Origin: Leptolyngbya ohadii IS1
Lineage (GTDB): Bacteria; Cyanobacteriota; Cyanobacteriia; Elainellales; Elainellaceae
Assembly (NCBI RefSeq): GCF_002215035.1
Contig: NZ_NKFP01000001.1
Coordinates: forward strand, 238,501 to 302,500
DNA: 64,000 nucleotides
Direction of reading: 5' to 3'
Shown here: one piece after another, positions 54,277-64,000 of the stretch
Position numbering within the stretch: position 1 is the stretch's first letter
Layout of the letters: each line of letters opens with the position of its first letter
Made by a program: the position numbers and the translations under genes
Notes under the pieces: generated by a model
What the model was told of the DNA's origin: nothing
The model's input: only the letters and a program-made list of their open reading frames with translations
The model's database searches: none

Positions 54277-55812
54277 TTACAAAAACGCCTTGAGCATTTT
54301 CAGATGTTGCTGCACTGGAATTAAGGTATGGGCGGCGATCATGCCGCTGGCAGCTACAGCCGGAAGTCCGATTCCCGGAAAAGTTGAGTCGCCGCAGCAC
54401 AGCAGTCCCGGCAGCGTTGTTTTGGTGCCAGGAAACAAACCCGATCCGGCTCGAATGGCTGGTCCGTAGGTGCCGCGATTTCGACGCAGATATCGCTCAT
54501 GGGTTAACGGAGTGCCCACCAAGTCCAGCTTTGAACGCGATCGCCCATCGGGAATTACCCGTTCCAGTGCCCGCCACATCACCTCTGCCCGTTCCTGCTT
54601 TTGCTGAATGTAGGCTGGACTGCGCCGATCCATGCCCTGCCACAGGTGATAGGGTTCGTTACCGGGAGTATAAATGTGCAGGCTGTGCTGGTTGGGGGGA
54701 GCCAGGGACGGATCAAGCCGCGAGGGAATGGAAATTAACACCACATTTTGAGGAGCCGTGATGCCCGCTTCCCAGTCGTTGACCACGATCGCATGACAGG
54801 CAAGATCCGCTGGCAGTCCGGCTGCATCAATTCCTAAATGCAGATGCATAAAGCTATCGCACTGGGGAGTTTCCTGCCGTTTCTGGCGGAACGATTGAGG
54901 CACAGCGTCGGCAGGCAGCAGATCGAGCAAATCCCACATCGAAGCATTTGCCACCACCGCCCGATTTGCCCGCAGCGTTTTGCCGTTTCGCAGCAGTACC
55001 CCCACCGCTCGCCCCTGCTCCACTAGCACCTTGTCCACATGGGCATTCAGCAGCAGTTCTCCGCCCCGTTTTTGCAGTCCCCGCACCAGGGCATCCACCA
55101 GGGCACCGCTTCCCCCTAGCGGATAATCCAGCACCACACCGGGGCGATACCAGTCGGCAAACATAAATGCCACTTCCGCTGCGCTCGTACTGTGGGCGGG
55201 TAAACCAGACAGCAGAAAACACAGCAGATTCAGCCAGTTGCGAATAAACGGATCGCTCACCGCTTCGTCCATCATGCTGCCAAACGATCCGGTCAGCCGC
55301 ATGACCTGGGGTGCAGAGGGCAGGAGCGTCGAGGCAAATTGTCCGATCGTCAGAGCCGATCCCCAGTCCCACCGGAGGGCAATGGGAGGCAGAGCGATCG
55401 CCGCCTTCACGTAGGGTTCCATCACCCGTTGCAGATTGCGCCATTCCGTGACGGCAGCCTGACCGCGCAGATGGTGCAATACTTCGCAGAACTGTTCCGC
55501 TCCCACAGCGGTATCAAAATCCCCCTCCGGCAGACGACAAGCCCAGGTATCGTAGGTGGCGCAGGGTAGAGTCTCCCCAATCAAATCCAGCACTTGCTTC
55601 AGCGGATTGGCAGAGGGGCTGTAGGATAAGCCCGAATAAAGGGAAGGACCAGAGTCGAATTGGTAGCCGTCCCGCTCAAAGGCATGAGCCGCCCCACCCG
55701 GAATCGAGTGACTTTCGCAAACGGTGACAGACAGTCCGTAGTATGCCAGCAGCGCTGCACAGCACAGCCCGCCAATTCCGCTCCCAATCACCACGACATC
55801 GCGATCGCTCAT
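54277..55812 (-). CDS. FAD-dependent oxidoreductase of the CrtISO/phytoene desaturase-like family
   Basis: A 511-residue flavoprotein. The Rossmann motif is VVVIGSGIGGLCCAALLAYYG, interrupted only by family-typical changes, followed by GGAAHAFERDGYQFDSGPSL. The C-terminal block GLLCCGDSTFPGIGLPAVAASG is the second FAD-binding signature shared by carotenoid isomerases. It may act on a carotenoid or another polyene; the exact substrate is open, and cyanobacteria hold several paralogs. Start ATG 55812 fits the Rossmann fold. The frame is open to 55920. Product near length of CrtISO (about 500). Confidence 0.85.
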   Translation of the reverse strand: MSDRDVVVIGSGIGGLCCAALLAYYGLSVTVCESHSIPGGAAHAFERDGYQFDSGPSLYSGLSYSPSANPLKQVLDLIGETLPCATYDTWACRLPEGDFDTAVGAEQFCEVLHHLRGQAAVTEWRNLQRVMEPYVKAAIALPPIALRWDWGSALTIGQFASTLLPSAPQVMRLTGSFGSMMDEAVSDPFIRNWLNLLCFLLSGLPAHSTSAAEVAFMFADWYRPGVVLDYPLGGSGALVDALVRGLQKRGGELLLNAHVDKVLVEQGRAVGVLLRNGKTLRANRAVVANASMWDLLDLLPADAVPQSFRQKRQETPQCDSFMHLHLGIDAAGLPADLACHAIVVNDWEAGITAPQNVVLISIPSRLDPSLAPPNQHSLHIYTPGNEPYHLWQGMDRRSPAYIQQKQERAEVMWRALERVIPDGRSRSKLDLVGTPLTHERYLRRNRGTYGPAIRAGSGLFPGTKTTLPGLLCCGDSTFPGIGLPAVAASGMIAAHTLIPVQQHLKMLKAFL

Positions 55813-56104
55813 AGCAATTTGTGAATTCACCCGATTGCTGACAGTGATAACCGACTCAAGTGATAACCTACTCATCAGTATTCTGTACCCGTATGGCATT
55901 TTTGTGTTGAGAATAGCCAAACGGTATTACTGATGACAGCAGCTTGCTTGATTTTCGTTTGTATGCATAATGGATATTAATCATTGAAGAAAAGCGGTCG
56001 TCAGGATAGCTCGGTTGGTTCAGCATTAGGCGCTTTTATTTCATGTTTCATTGCTAAGGTGAGCATTCGCAGCTTTGGTCATAACGAACTTAGTATGAGG
56101 TTAC

Positions 56105-56752
56105 TTGACAGTGCTGCGACAGGTTCTACACAAGGTTCTGCGGAAATTGGCGTGGGATTACGGCAAGATGACAGGGCTGTATCTCAAGGTTTGCAAACCG
56201 CGCAACGATGAATATGCTGAGTTCCTGCGCCACCGTGGAACTTTCTATTCTATCGGCAAAGATTGTTTAATCAACCCGGATATTCGAGTCACTGATCCGA
56301 AGTATGTTCGTCTGGGTAATAATGTTTGCCTTTCAAGCTGTAGCTTAATTGGTCATGATGGAATCATTGCCGTCTTGAACAAGGCTTACAACGTTCAGCT
56401 CGATTCGGTGGGCAAAATTGATATCAGGGACAACGTTTTTATTGGCTATGGGGCAATCATTTTGCCGGGTGTCACGATCGGTCCAAACGCCGTTGTCGCA
56501 GCAGGGGCAGTGGTGAACAAGGACGTTCCGGAAGGAGAGATCGTGGGAGGCGTACCCGCTCGCCCATTAGGACGGGTGGATGATTTAGTAGAGCGACTTC
56601 ACCTCCAAACTCTCACATTGCCCTGGGCTGACCTGATTCTGAATCGCGAGGGAAGTTTTGATCCCAGGATCGAGGGAGAGCTGCTTGAGCAAAGGATTAA
56701 ATTCTTTTTTGAATCTGAGCAGGTTGTTCAGAGCGAGAGTACGGGAGTTTAG
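56105..56752 (+). CDS. Hexapeptide-repeat acyltransferase
   Basis: A 215-residue left-handed beta-helix protein. The repeat region runs about 50-160, with IDIRDNVFIGYGAIILPGV, GPNAVVAAGAVVNKDVP and VGGVPARPLG at the end, as in many sugar O-acetyltransferases. The catalytic His is probably the one in CSLIGHDG. A helical tail of about 50 residues follows. It may acetylate a polysaccharide sugar. The start is TTG 56105 or GTG 56111, since GAGG lies nearby upstream. It could serve the exopolysaccharide locus 3 kb away, but nothing proves that. Confidence 0.85.
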   Translation: MTVLRQVLHKVLRKLAWDYGKMTGLYLKVCKPRNDEYAEFLRHRGTFYSIGKDCLINPDIRVTDPKYVRLGNNVCLSSCSLIGHDGIIAVLNKAYNVQLDSVGKIDIRDNVFIGYGAIILPGVTIGPNAVVAAGAVVNKDVPEGEIVGGVPARPLGRVDDLVERLHLQTLTLPWADLILNREGSFDPRIEGELLEQRIKFFFESEQVVQSESTGV

Positions 56753-56814
56753 GGGCTGTAGGGTCTAGAATCGTCGAAGCTGCATTTCAGAAAAGCCCCC
56801 CAGCAAAACAATCT

Positions 56815-57201
56815 ATGCGAACGAAAGGCTTCCACCACGTTGCGATTATCTGTTCTAATTACGATCGCTCCAAGCAGTTCTACACTGAGATTTTGGGCTT
56901 TCCGATTATTCAGGAAACCTATCGGGCTGCCCGCAATTCCTACAAGCTGGATCTGAAAGTGGGCGAAGGAGATGCGATCGAGCTATTTTCCTTTCCCGAC
57001 CCGCCCGATCGTCCCGGCCGTCCTGAGGCTTGCGGGTTGCGCCATCTGTCCTTTGCGGTTGAGGATCTGGATCAAGCCGTGGCGGAGTTGCAGTCAAAAG
57101 GCGTAGAAGTTGAGCCGATTCGCGTCGATGAGCTGACCGGAAAACGATTTACCTTCTTCCAAGACCCGGATCAGCTGCCGCTCGAAATCTATGAGGCTTA
57201 G
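56815..57201 (+). CDS. Glyoxalase/VOC-fold protein (SMU1112c/YaeR-like)
   Basis: A 128-residue single VOC domain made of two beta-alpha-beta-beta-beta units. GFHHVAIICSNYDRSKQFYTEILGF opens the first in parts, and LRHLSFAVEDLDQAVAEL the second. Metal ligands fit H8 in FHHVA, E56 in DAIELFSF, H77 in LRHLSF and E125 in LEIYEA. It resembles lactoylglutathione-lyase-like proteins, but substrate specificity cannot be read from this. ATG 56815. Its stop is followed at once by the 16-bp repeat tract. Confidence 0.85.
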   Translation: MRTKGFHHVAIICSNYDRSKQFYTEILGFPIIQETYRAARNSYKLDLKVGEGDAIELFSFPDPPDRPGRPEACGLRHLSFAVEDLDQAVAELQSKGVEVEPIRVDELTGKRFTFFQDPDQLPLEIYEA

Positions 57202-57203
57202 CT

Positions 57204-57290
57204 TGCAGAAAGCTGAAATGACAGAAAGCTGAAATGCACAGAAAGCTGAGATTGCGGAAAGCTGAGATGACAGGAGGCTTAAATTACAGG
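57204..57290. repeat. 16-17 bp tandem repeat, about five units
   Basis: Units built on CAGAAAGCTGAAATGA run from just after the glyoxalase stop (57201) into the stop region of the convergent anti-sigma gene (57284). Four copies are clear and a fifth is diverged. Confidence 0.9.
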
Positions 57291-58006
57291 CTGCTCTGCA
57301 TCACCAGATCCCCTGCCGGAATTGGCGGGTCGGACGCTTTCTCAACCGTGATCAGCATTTTCTCAGGCGGTTTACTCAGTACAGCGGGAGCCTGCCAGCT
57401 GGTATTCGTCTGGTTTGCTGTGCCGCTATTAAACTCTCCGTAGAAAATAGGCTGAGCTTGCCCTGGCTCGATCGCCCAAAGCCGATAGACCCGATCCGCA
57501 GGCAATTGGGGCAGATTTTGAACCAGAACGATTACCACCTGCTGTCCCTGATTTACCACCAGACTCCCGGAAGCCTGGGTTGCCTCTCCCGTTCCCTGAA
57601 GGCTAAAGAGCTGTAAATTGGGCTGTTTGAGCGTGGCAATCAATGCTTGAGCCGCTGTATTTTCCTGACGCAAACGATAGTTATCCAGTGCCAGTGCGCC
57701 GATGACCAGAGCGGCAACCGCTCCCCCCAACCCCCACCAGAACTGGGGCGATCGACGGTAACTAATCTTCGGTTCCGATCGCGCCTGCTGCAAAATTGCC
57801 TCGCGCAGATGGGATGGCGGTTCCTCTGGGGGAAGTCCGTAGGGCATGAGTGCCAGTACCTCTTGAAGCTGAGCCATTTCCTGATGCAGATCAGGATGGG
57901 TGTCCAGCAGTTGCTTCAGCGTCTCCGCCTCCTCAGGGCTGAGGTCGCCAAGGGCATAGCCTGCCAGAAGTTCTTGCCAATTGTCGGGACGCGGAGATGA
58001 AGTCAT
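57284..58006 (-). CDS. RskA-type anti-sigma factor
   Basis: About 240 residues from ATG 58006. The N-terminal anti-sigma domain (about 5-75) has NWQELLAGYALGDLSPEEAE and no zinc motif. One membrane helix lies near 90-112 (WWGLGGAVAALVIGALAL). The periplasmic RskA domain carries LVVNQGQQVVIVLVQNLPQL, YRLWAIEPG and PILYGEFN-like sequence. It would hold the adjacent ECF sigma factor at the membrane until a signal releases it. The frame is open to 58120, but the extra 38 residues look like spacer. It follows the sigma gene by 119 bp. Confidence 0.88.
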   Translation of the reverse strand: MTSSPRPDNWQELLAGYALGDLSPEEAETLKQLLDTHPDLHQEMAQLQEVLALMPYGLPPEEPPSHLREAILQQARSEPKISYRRSPQFWWGLGGAVAALVIGALALDNYRLRQENTAAQALIATLKQPNLQLFSLQGTGEATQASGSLVVNQGQQVVIVLVQNLPQLPADRVYRLWAIEPGQAQPIFYGEFNSGTANQTNTSWQAPAVLSKPPEKMLITVEKASDPPIPAGDLVMQSSL

Positions 58007-58125
58007 TGCAGGGAATCGTAGAAGCAGGTGATCGGGAGAAGGAATAAAACGAAAGGTGCAGGCGATCCAGGAAATACCAGAATCCAGCAAGCGAAGGCAA
58101 GTGAAGGCAGGCAAAGCCACGAAGC

Positions 58126-58707
58126 CTACAGATAATCCTGTAAAGTTCGGCGCAGTTTTAGCAAGCCCTGTCGCGATCGGCTTTTCACCGTTCCCAGGGG
58201 TACCTGCAACCGTTCAGAAATTTCTGACTGGCTTAATCCTTCATAATAGGCAATTTCTAAAACCTGTCGCTCGGTGTCCGGCAACTGGGACAACGCCTCA
58301 CGCACCCGTTCCGATCGTTCCTGCACCGATACCGTTTCCAGAGGAGATGCCGGAGCCGATTCCGTGCGGACTAGGGACTGCCATCGCTGCAAAAACCGCT
58401 GCTTTGTTCCCCGTGCCCGCAGTTTATCGATCGATCGCGATCGGGTCATGGTCGTGAGAAAGCTGCTCAGTGAACCGCGACTGGGATTGTAGGCATCCTG
58501 CCGCCACAGCGTCAAAAATACATCCTGCGTCACATCCTCCGCTTCCTCAGCATTCTCCAGAATTCTAAATGCCAGTCCGTAGACCAGCCGAGCATAGCGA
58601 TCGTATAAAATCCCCAAACATTCGACCTGCCCGCGTTTAACGGCATTCAGCAGTTCTAGATCGGTCGGTGGTTCAGCGGTGGATTGAGACACAGAATTTA
58701 CTGACAT
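58126..58707 (-). CDS. ECF-family sigma factor
   Basis: 193 residues from ATG 58707. Region 2 covers about 20-85 (LYDRYARLVYGLAFRIL, AEEAEDVTQDVFLTLWR). Region 4 covers about 130-185 (ALSQLPDTERQVLEIAYYEG, LSQSEISERLQVPLGTVKSR). It directs RNA polymerase to stress promoters and is paired with the RskA-type protein downstream. The frame is open to 58914, but upstream residues are not sigma-like. The divergent ferritin-like gene is a likely member of its regulon. Confidence 0.93.
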   Translation of the reverse strand: MSVNSVSQSTAEPPTDLELLNAVKRGQVECLGILYDRYARLVYGLAFRILENAEEAEDVTQDVFLTLWRQDAYNPSRGSLSSFLTTMTRSRSIDKLRARGTKQRFLQRWQSLVRTESAPASPLETVSVQERSERVREALSQLPDTERQVLEIAYYEGLSQSEISERLQVPLGTVKSRSRQGLLKLRRTLQDYL

Positions 58708-59069
58708 TAGCGATAGCGGGACATCATGGACAGTGCGAAAAACACAGGTCATCTGTTTCCAGCTATTCAAGCATGGATTCCTAAAATTAAATACGGCAGT
58801 GCAGGCGAATCGGATGGGCAAATCGGATGAATTTCTTTTTGCAGCCCTGCGCCACCGCTTGAATTCTCCATTAAGTTTTCCAAACGGACAGAATAGCCCT
58901 CCTGAAGTCCGCAAAAAATCGCTCTAAAAAATTTTCTGCTAAACGATCATCCAATTTCGATCGTCGCTCGTATCTCTTTCAGATTCGATTCTGTCTGAGT
59001 CGTCTATTCAGTTTTTCATTCAATTCTTCATTCAAGTTTTCATGCAGGAATTCGCTGCAAGGAGTCATC
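58708..59069. promoter_or_regulatory. Divergent region between the sigma factor and ferritin-like genes
   Basis: 362 bp. The right part holds short near-repeats (TTTTTCATTCAATTCTTCAT, then TTCAAGTTTTCAT). It must carry promoters for both genes. AAGGAG precedes the ferritin-like start by about 10 bases. I cannot name a specific ECF box. Confidence 0.45.
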
Positions 59070-59756
59070 ATGCAAGAAAATACATCCCGTTCATTCGATC
59101 GCCATTTTCGCTCCCTGTCTCGTCGAAGTGTGCTGGTGGGCGGAACGATCGCGGGCTTTGTGGGGGCATTGGGTTTGGCAACGGTGGGTTCCCGTCCGGG
59201 TCAAGCCATGCCGGGAGAATCGATGATGCCAGGAATGATGAGCGATGCGGCTCACGACGCTGAAATCCTGAATGGTGCGCTCTACTATGAGCATCAGGCA
59301 ATCTGGGGCTATACTGCGGCTGCCGGAAAACTCAGCAATACTGCAACAGGTCAGGCTGTTCTGGCACTGGCAAAACGCAACCAGGCAGACCACATTGCCC
59401 ACCGCGATACCCTGATCAACGTTATTCGCGATCTGGGCGGTACTCCGGTGATGGCAGAGCAAAGCTACGATTTGTCTTCCTATATCGAGCGCAGAGAAGG
59501 CAATCTGGACTCGGATGTGAACATTGCTAAACTGGCACTTGCCCTGGAAACTGATGCAGCGATCGCCTATGTGACCCAGAGTGCGAGACTCAAAAATCTT
59601 GATTTGATTTCAGCTGGAGCCAGCATTGGTGCGACGGAATCCTCCCACGCGACTGCGATCCGGGCGGCTTTTGCTTCCCTGGGGATGGACATTGAAATTG
59701 TGCCTTCCTCGTTCGTGAATGCGGATAATCGCAGCGAGTGGATTTTGACCGTCTAA
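59070..59756 (+). CDS. Tat-exported ferritin-like protein
   Basis: A 228-residue protein. The signal peptide has a twin arginine (SLSRRSVLVGGTIAGF), so it is exported folded. The mature part is a four-helix bundle with metal-ligand-like residues: LYYEHQAIWGY, NQADHIAHRDTL, LALETDAAIAYV and GATESSHATAIRAAF. It probably binds a di-iron site in the periplasm or thylakoid lumen, for iron storage or oxidant protection. It is divergent from an ECF sigma/anti-sigma pair, which suggests stress control. Confidence 0.85.
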   Translation: MQENTSRSFDRHFRSLSRRSVLVGGTIAGFVGALGLATVGSRPGQAMPGESMMPGMMSDAAHDAEILNGALYYEHQAIWGYTAAAGKLSNTATGQAVLALAKRNQADHIAHRDTLINVIRDLGGTPVMAEQSYDLSSYIERREGNLDSDVNIAKLALALETDAAIAYVTQSARLKNLDLISAGASIGATESSHATAIRAAFASLGMDIEIVPSSFVNADNRSEWILTV

Positions 59757-59820
59757 CCGTCTTGTTGCCTTGTTTCCTGCTGAAACTAACTCGTTTCGTT
59801 CCCTGACAACTCGGCAGCGA

Positions 59821-59850
59821 TCGCAGACCATCGCAGACCACCGCAGACCA
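59821..59850. repeat. 10-bp tandem repeat, three units
   Basis: TCGCAGACCA, TCGCAGACCA and CCGCAGACCA stand back to back in the spacer between the ferritin-like gene and mobA. A fourth, worn copy follows. Confidence 0.93.
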
Positions 59851-59896
59851 TCACAGAGAATTTCGGGACAGGCTATCTCATTCGCAGAGCTACAGG

Positions 59897-60580
59897 TTAT
59901 TCCTTGCCTGTCCCTTTTCTACTTTCAGCCTTTTCGACGTCGGCTGGCGTATTGCAGTTGAACAGCATTGCTGGATCGTCTATCGATAATTCCTGTACCT
60001 TCTGGGAATCCAGCCATCGCTGAAACGATCGCCCCCCCGACTGAATAAATGCCTCTAAACTCTCCTTGCAGTCCCGGCGATAAAACCCACACATCGGCTC
60101 CCACCAACCTTTGCGATTCCGTGCCATTGCCGCAACCGTATCTGAACTGAGGCGAGGTAATTCCTGTATCCAGCGGTACAGCGTCTCCGTTTCAAGCTGA
60201 GGCATATCGCAGGCGAGTAGCAGCACCCACTCCGTTTTAACCTGCTGAAGTCCCTGGGCAAAGCCAACTAGCGGACCGTGAGGATGCATGTCTTTGAGTA
60301 GCGATACCTCCTGCACAAACGTCACCCGATCGTCCAGAATCGGTCGATACCGATGATTCCAAGCTGACACCACGTACACCCACGGCGTGCAGCTAAAGGC
60401 AACTTCGCAGACCCGCGCCAGCATCGGCTGTCCTGCAATTTCAACCAGTGCCTTATCCGTACCCATCCGGGAACTCTGTCCACCTGCCAGGACGATCGCG
60501 CTAAGCTGCGACACTGCATTCATCGCTGAATGACTGGACTCTGGCAAGGGATTGGTTATCGAACCTTTGCTAACTGCCAT
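59897..60580 (-). CDS. mobA: Molybdenum cofactor guanylyltransferase
   Basis: A 227-residue nucleotidyltransferase that joins GMP to molybdopterin. The GTP-binding motif is IVLAGGQSSRMGTDKAL, and the metal site Asp lies in LLACDMPQL. The middle part (PHGPLVGFAQGL) and the C-terminal NTPADVEKAES are typical. Met20 is a possible later start. It is divergent from def. No other molybdenum cofactor genes are in the window. Confidence 0.9.
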   Translation of the reverse strand: MAVSKGSITNPLPESSHSAMNAVSQLSAIVLAGGQSSRMGTDKALVEIAGQPMLARVCEVAFSCTPWVYVVSAWNHRYRPILDDRVTFVQEVSLLKDMHPHGPLVGFAQGLQQVKTEWVLLLACDMPQLETETLYRWIQELPRLSSDTVAAMARNRKGWWEPMCGFYRRDCKESLEAFIQSGGRSFQRWLDSQKVQELSIDDPAMLFNCNTPADVEKAESRKGTGKE

Positions 60581-60694
60581 GCGCCGAACTCCTCTGAATG
60601 AGAAATCTGAGCGAAAACGTGATCGGGCGATACACTAGAACCATATTGATTGCTCTGAACTGCTCCGATTCGTTCTGTGAGTTAAGCATAAGAC

Positions 60695-61228
60695 ATGGCT
60701 GAAGTCCTACAAATCTCCCAACTGGGAAATCCTGTTCTCCGCCAAATTGCACAGCCCGTCGATAATCTGCACAGTTCCGAGATGCAGAGGTTGATCGATC
60801 GCCTGATGGCAACGCTGGTTCAGTCCAACGGCGTCGGCATTGCTGCCCCCCAGGTTGCTGCCTCTGTTCAACTCCTTATCGTGGCTTCTCGCCCCAACCC
60901 GCGTTATCCCAACGCGCCCCAGATGGAGCCGACAGTCATGGTCAACCCGCGTCTGATCAGCCATGATGAAGCACAGGTTAAAGATTGGGAGGGTTGCCTC
61001 AGCATTCCAGGAATCCGCGGACTTGTCCCCCGCTACAAAGAAATCGAAGTCGAGTATTTCGATCGCGACGGCAACCCCCACCGCCGGGTTTTAACCGATT
61101 TTGTCGCCCGCATCTTTCAGCACGAAGCCGATCACCTCGTGGGCAAAGTCTTCCTCGACCGCCTTGAATCCACTCATGACATCATTACCGATCAGGAATA
61201 CCTCACCCGCGTTCTTAATCAGCCCTGA
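60695..61228 (+). CDS. def: Peptide deformylase
   Basis: A 177-residue metalloenzyme that removes the formyl group from new proteins. All three motifs are present: GVGIAAPQV (47-55), EGCLSIPG with metal ligand C101, and QHEADHL with H143, E144 and H147. Length is normal. ATG 60695 is clear. It is convergent with the TauE-like gene, with 3 bp between the stops. Confidence 0.97.
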   Translation: MAEVLQISQLGNPVLRQIAQPVDNLHSSEMQRLIDRLMATLVQSNGVGIAAPQVAASVQLLIVASRPNPRYPNAPQMEPTVMVNPRLISHDEAQVKDWEGCLSIPGIRGLVPRYKEIEVEYFDRDGNPHRRVLTDFVARIFQHEADHLVGKVFLDRLESTHDIITDQEYLTRVLNQP

Positions 61229-61231
61229 CCC

Positions 61232-61606
61232 CTACTGCACCAGCAAATACCGCAGCCCAACCGCAAACAAAAAAATGCCGTAGAGCTTCTTCATCAGCTC
61301 ACTGCTGACAAAAGGCTGATTCGCGAATATCGCGCCAAATAGATTACCAATCAATAAACCGATCGCAATTATCAGCGCATACTTGATGTTCAAATTGCCG
61401 TTTTTGTAATACACCACCGCGCCCAACAAGCCGATCGGAAGAACTTGGGCAGCAAGTGACGTGCCTGTCGCAAATTTTTGGTCTAGCCCCAGCAGCAGCA
61501 CCATTGCTGGAACCATAATTGCACCACCCCCAATACCGAATAACCCACCTGCTAAACCTGCCACTAAACCCACAACCAAAAGTTGAACCCAAACATTCGC
61601 CATCAT
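61232..61606 (-). CDS. Half-size TauE/SafE-family membrane protein
   Basis: About 124 residues and four membrane helices, half the usual 250 residues of this anion or sulfite exporter family. LVAGLAGGLFGIGGGAIMVP is the signature of the family repeat, and GTSLAAQVLPIGLLGAVVYY the second helix pair. A half-size protein would need to pair with itself or with another half. Two ATGs (61606, 61603) and a GTG (61615) compete as start. Adjacent genes are unrelated. Confidence 0.85.
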   Translation of the reverse strand: MMANVWVQLLVVGLVAGLAGGLFGIGGGAIMVPAMVLLLGLDQKFATGTSLAAQVLPIGLLGAVVYYKNGNLNIKYALIIAIGLLIGNLFGAIFANQPFVSSELMKKLYGIFLFAVGLRYLLVQ

Positions 61607-61615
61607 TGTCTTCAC

Positions 61616-61864
61616 TCAAGCTTTAGTAAAAGAATACTATTTCAACTTGAGGCGAATTTATCTGCAACAAAAGAGCTAACCCCCCGACCCATCAAAACCC
61701 ACCTTACAAAAGTTTCAATACAAGAAGTCTAAATACAGATGGCTGATGCTAAAAACTTGAGCCATAGCCTAAAGTTCCTAACCGACTAAAGCGATCGAAA
61801 AGCAAGACTGAAAGTTACACTATGGATTGATGGATTTAATTTCCATTTACCTGCTAAACCAGTA
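61616..61864. other. Spacer before the rRNA operon terminator
   Basis: About 250 bp with no credible gene. It holds the upstream region of the leftward TauE-like gene. With the terminator and 5S boundary the gap to the 5S gene is about 300 bp. Confidence 0.5.
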
Positions 61865-61905
61865 ATAGCAAAAAGTGCCTCTAAAAGCACATGGCTGAGG
61901 CACTT
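61865..61905 (-). terminator. Intrinsic terminator of the rRNA operon
   Basis: AAGTGCCTC (61873-61881) pairs with GAGGCACTT (61897-61905) as a 9-bp stem. Read on the minus strand, the stem is followed by a run of Ts. It lies 12 bp beyond the 3' end of the 5S gene. Confidence 0.92.
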
Positions 61906-61916
61906 CTGCAATATTA

Positions 61917-62034
61917 CCCTGGCATCGAGCTATTGTTGCGGGAGGCAACCCTCCAACTATCGTTGCCGTTTCGGCGTTTCACCGCTGAGTTCGGGATGGG
62001 TCAGCGTGGTTCCACCGTACCATAAACACCAGGA
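61917..62034 (-). rRNA. rrf: 5S ribosomal RNA
   Basis: About 118 nt. Minus-strand sequence begins TCCTGGTGTTTATGG and includes GAACCACGCTGACCCATCCC and GAACTCAGCGGTGAAAC. It ends ATAGCTCGATGCCAGG, which pairs with the 5' end. The layout is of cyanobacterial type. Ends are estimated to within a few bases. Confidence 0.95.
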
Positions 62035-62121
62035 ATAATCAGATACAAAATTTTCTATAGAGTGAACGCTCAAAAACTGCATAGCCACTTGTCAGGAGAT
62101 TCATCACATTCCTCGTTGTTT

Positions 62122-64000
<1,879 letters not shown>

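Overview
The window looks like a cyanobacterial chromosome. The palindrome GCGATCGC (HIP1) is scattered through most genes. The 5S rRNA, the DUF1400 hydrolase, the PAS-rich kinases, the CrtISO-like oxidoreductase and the Wzx/Wzy exopolysaccharide genes are all of cyanobacterial type. A filamentous Leptolyngbya-like lineage is a reasonable guess, but the sequence alone does not fix the genus.

Layout. 1-6.1 kb (minus strand): a membrane-anchored alpha/beta hydrolase cut by the window edge, coupled to a YIP1-type membrane protein, then a signalling operon of two histidine kinases and one single-domain response regulator. 6.4-12.2 kb: a compact acid-resistance operon on the minus strand, gadB-gadC-glsA-ybaT (glutamate decarboxylase, glutamate/GABA antiporter, glutaminase, YbaT-type permease). 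12.7-19 kb (plus): lipoprotein, DUF1254/DUF1214 protein, MFS exporter and two short-chain dehydrogenases. An intact IS903-group insertion sequence with a 9-bp target duplication sits between the exporter and the first dehydrogenase. 19.2-24 kb: DUF1400 hydrolase, an outer-membrane barrel with a POTRA-like domain, and a PPC-like protein.

24.4-31.2 kb (plus) is the most unusual stretch. An 82-residue peptide with four D/E-P-Y-T-N repeats is followed by a response regulator carrying its own Hpt domain, a beta-rich protein of unknown function, a protein resembling only the pre-ATP-grasp half of a peptide ligase, an ATP-grasp ligase fused to a DUF1350 alpha/beta hydrolase, and a glutathione S-transferase-like protein. 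This could be a graspetide-like peptide-modification system. That is inference.

31.2-39 kb holds an internally deleted relic of an IS903-group element, an 1865-residue mosaic protein (DUF4347, four NPCBM domains, Ig-like, Calx-beta, FG-GAP repeats, PQQ sugar dehydrogenase) and a truncated IS21 helper gene. 39-52.8 kb is an exopolysaccharide locus: three glycosyltransferases, a glycoside hydrolase, Wzy, Wzx, a Wzc-type kinase and a WecG-type transferase on the minus strand, and GDP-mannose dehydratase plus GDP-fucose synthase on the plus strand. From about 36.7 to 52.2 kb I find no full HIP1 site, which marks this stretch as compositionally distinct. 52.8-53.7 kb holds ISL3-type transposase debris.

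53.7-61.6 kb carries ordinary genes: DoxX, a CrtISO-like oxidoreductase, an acyltransferase, a glyoxalase-fold protein, an ECF sigma/anti-sigma pair facing a Tat-exported ferritin-like protein, mobA, def and a half-size TauE protein. From 61.9 kb to the right edge lies the 3' part of an rRNA operon on the minus strand (5S and partial 23S) with its terminator.

Short perfect or near-perfect tandem duplications of 10-26 bp recur in the spacers, several of them running through a stop codon.
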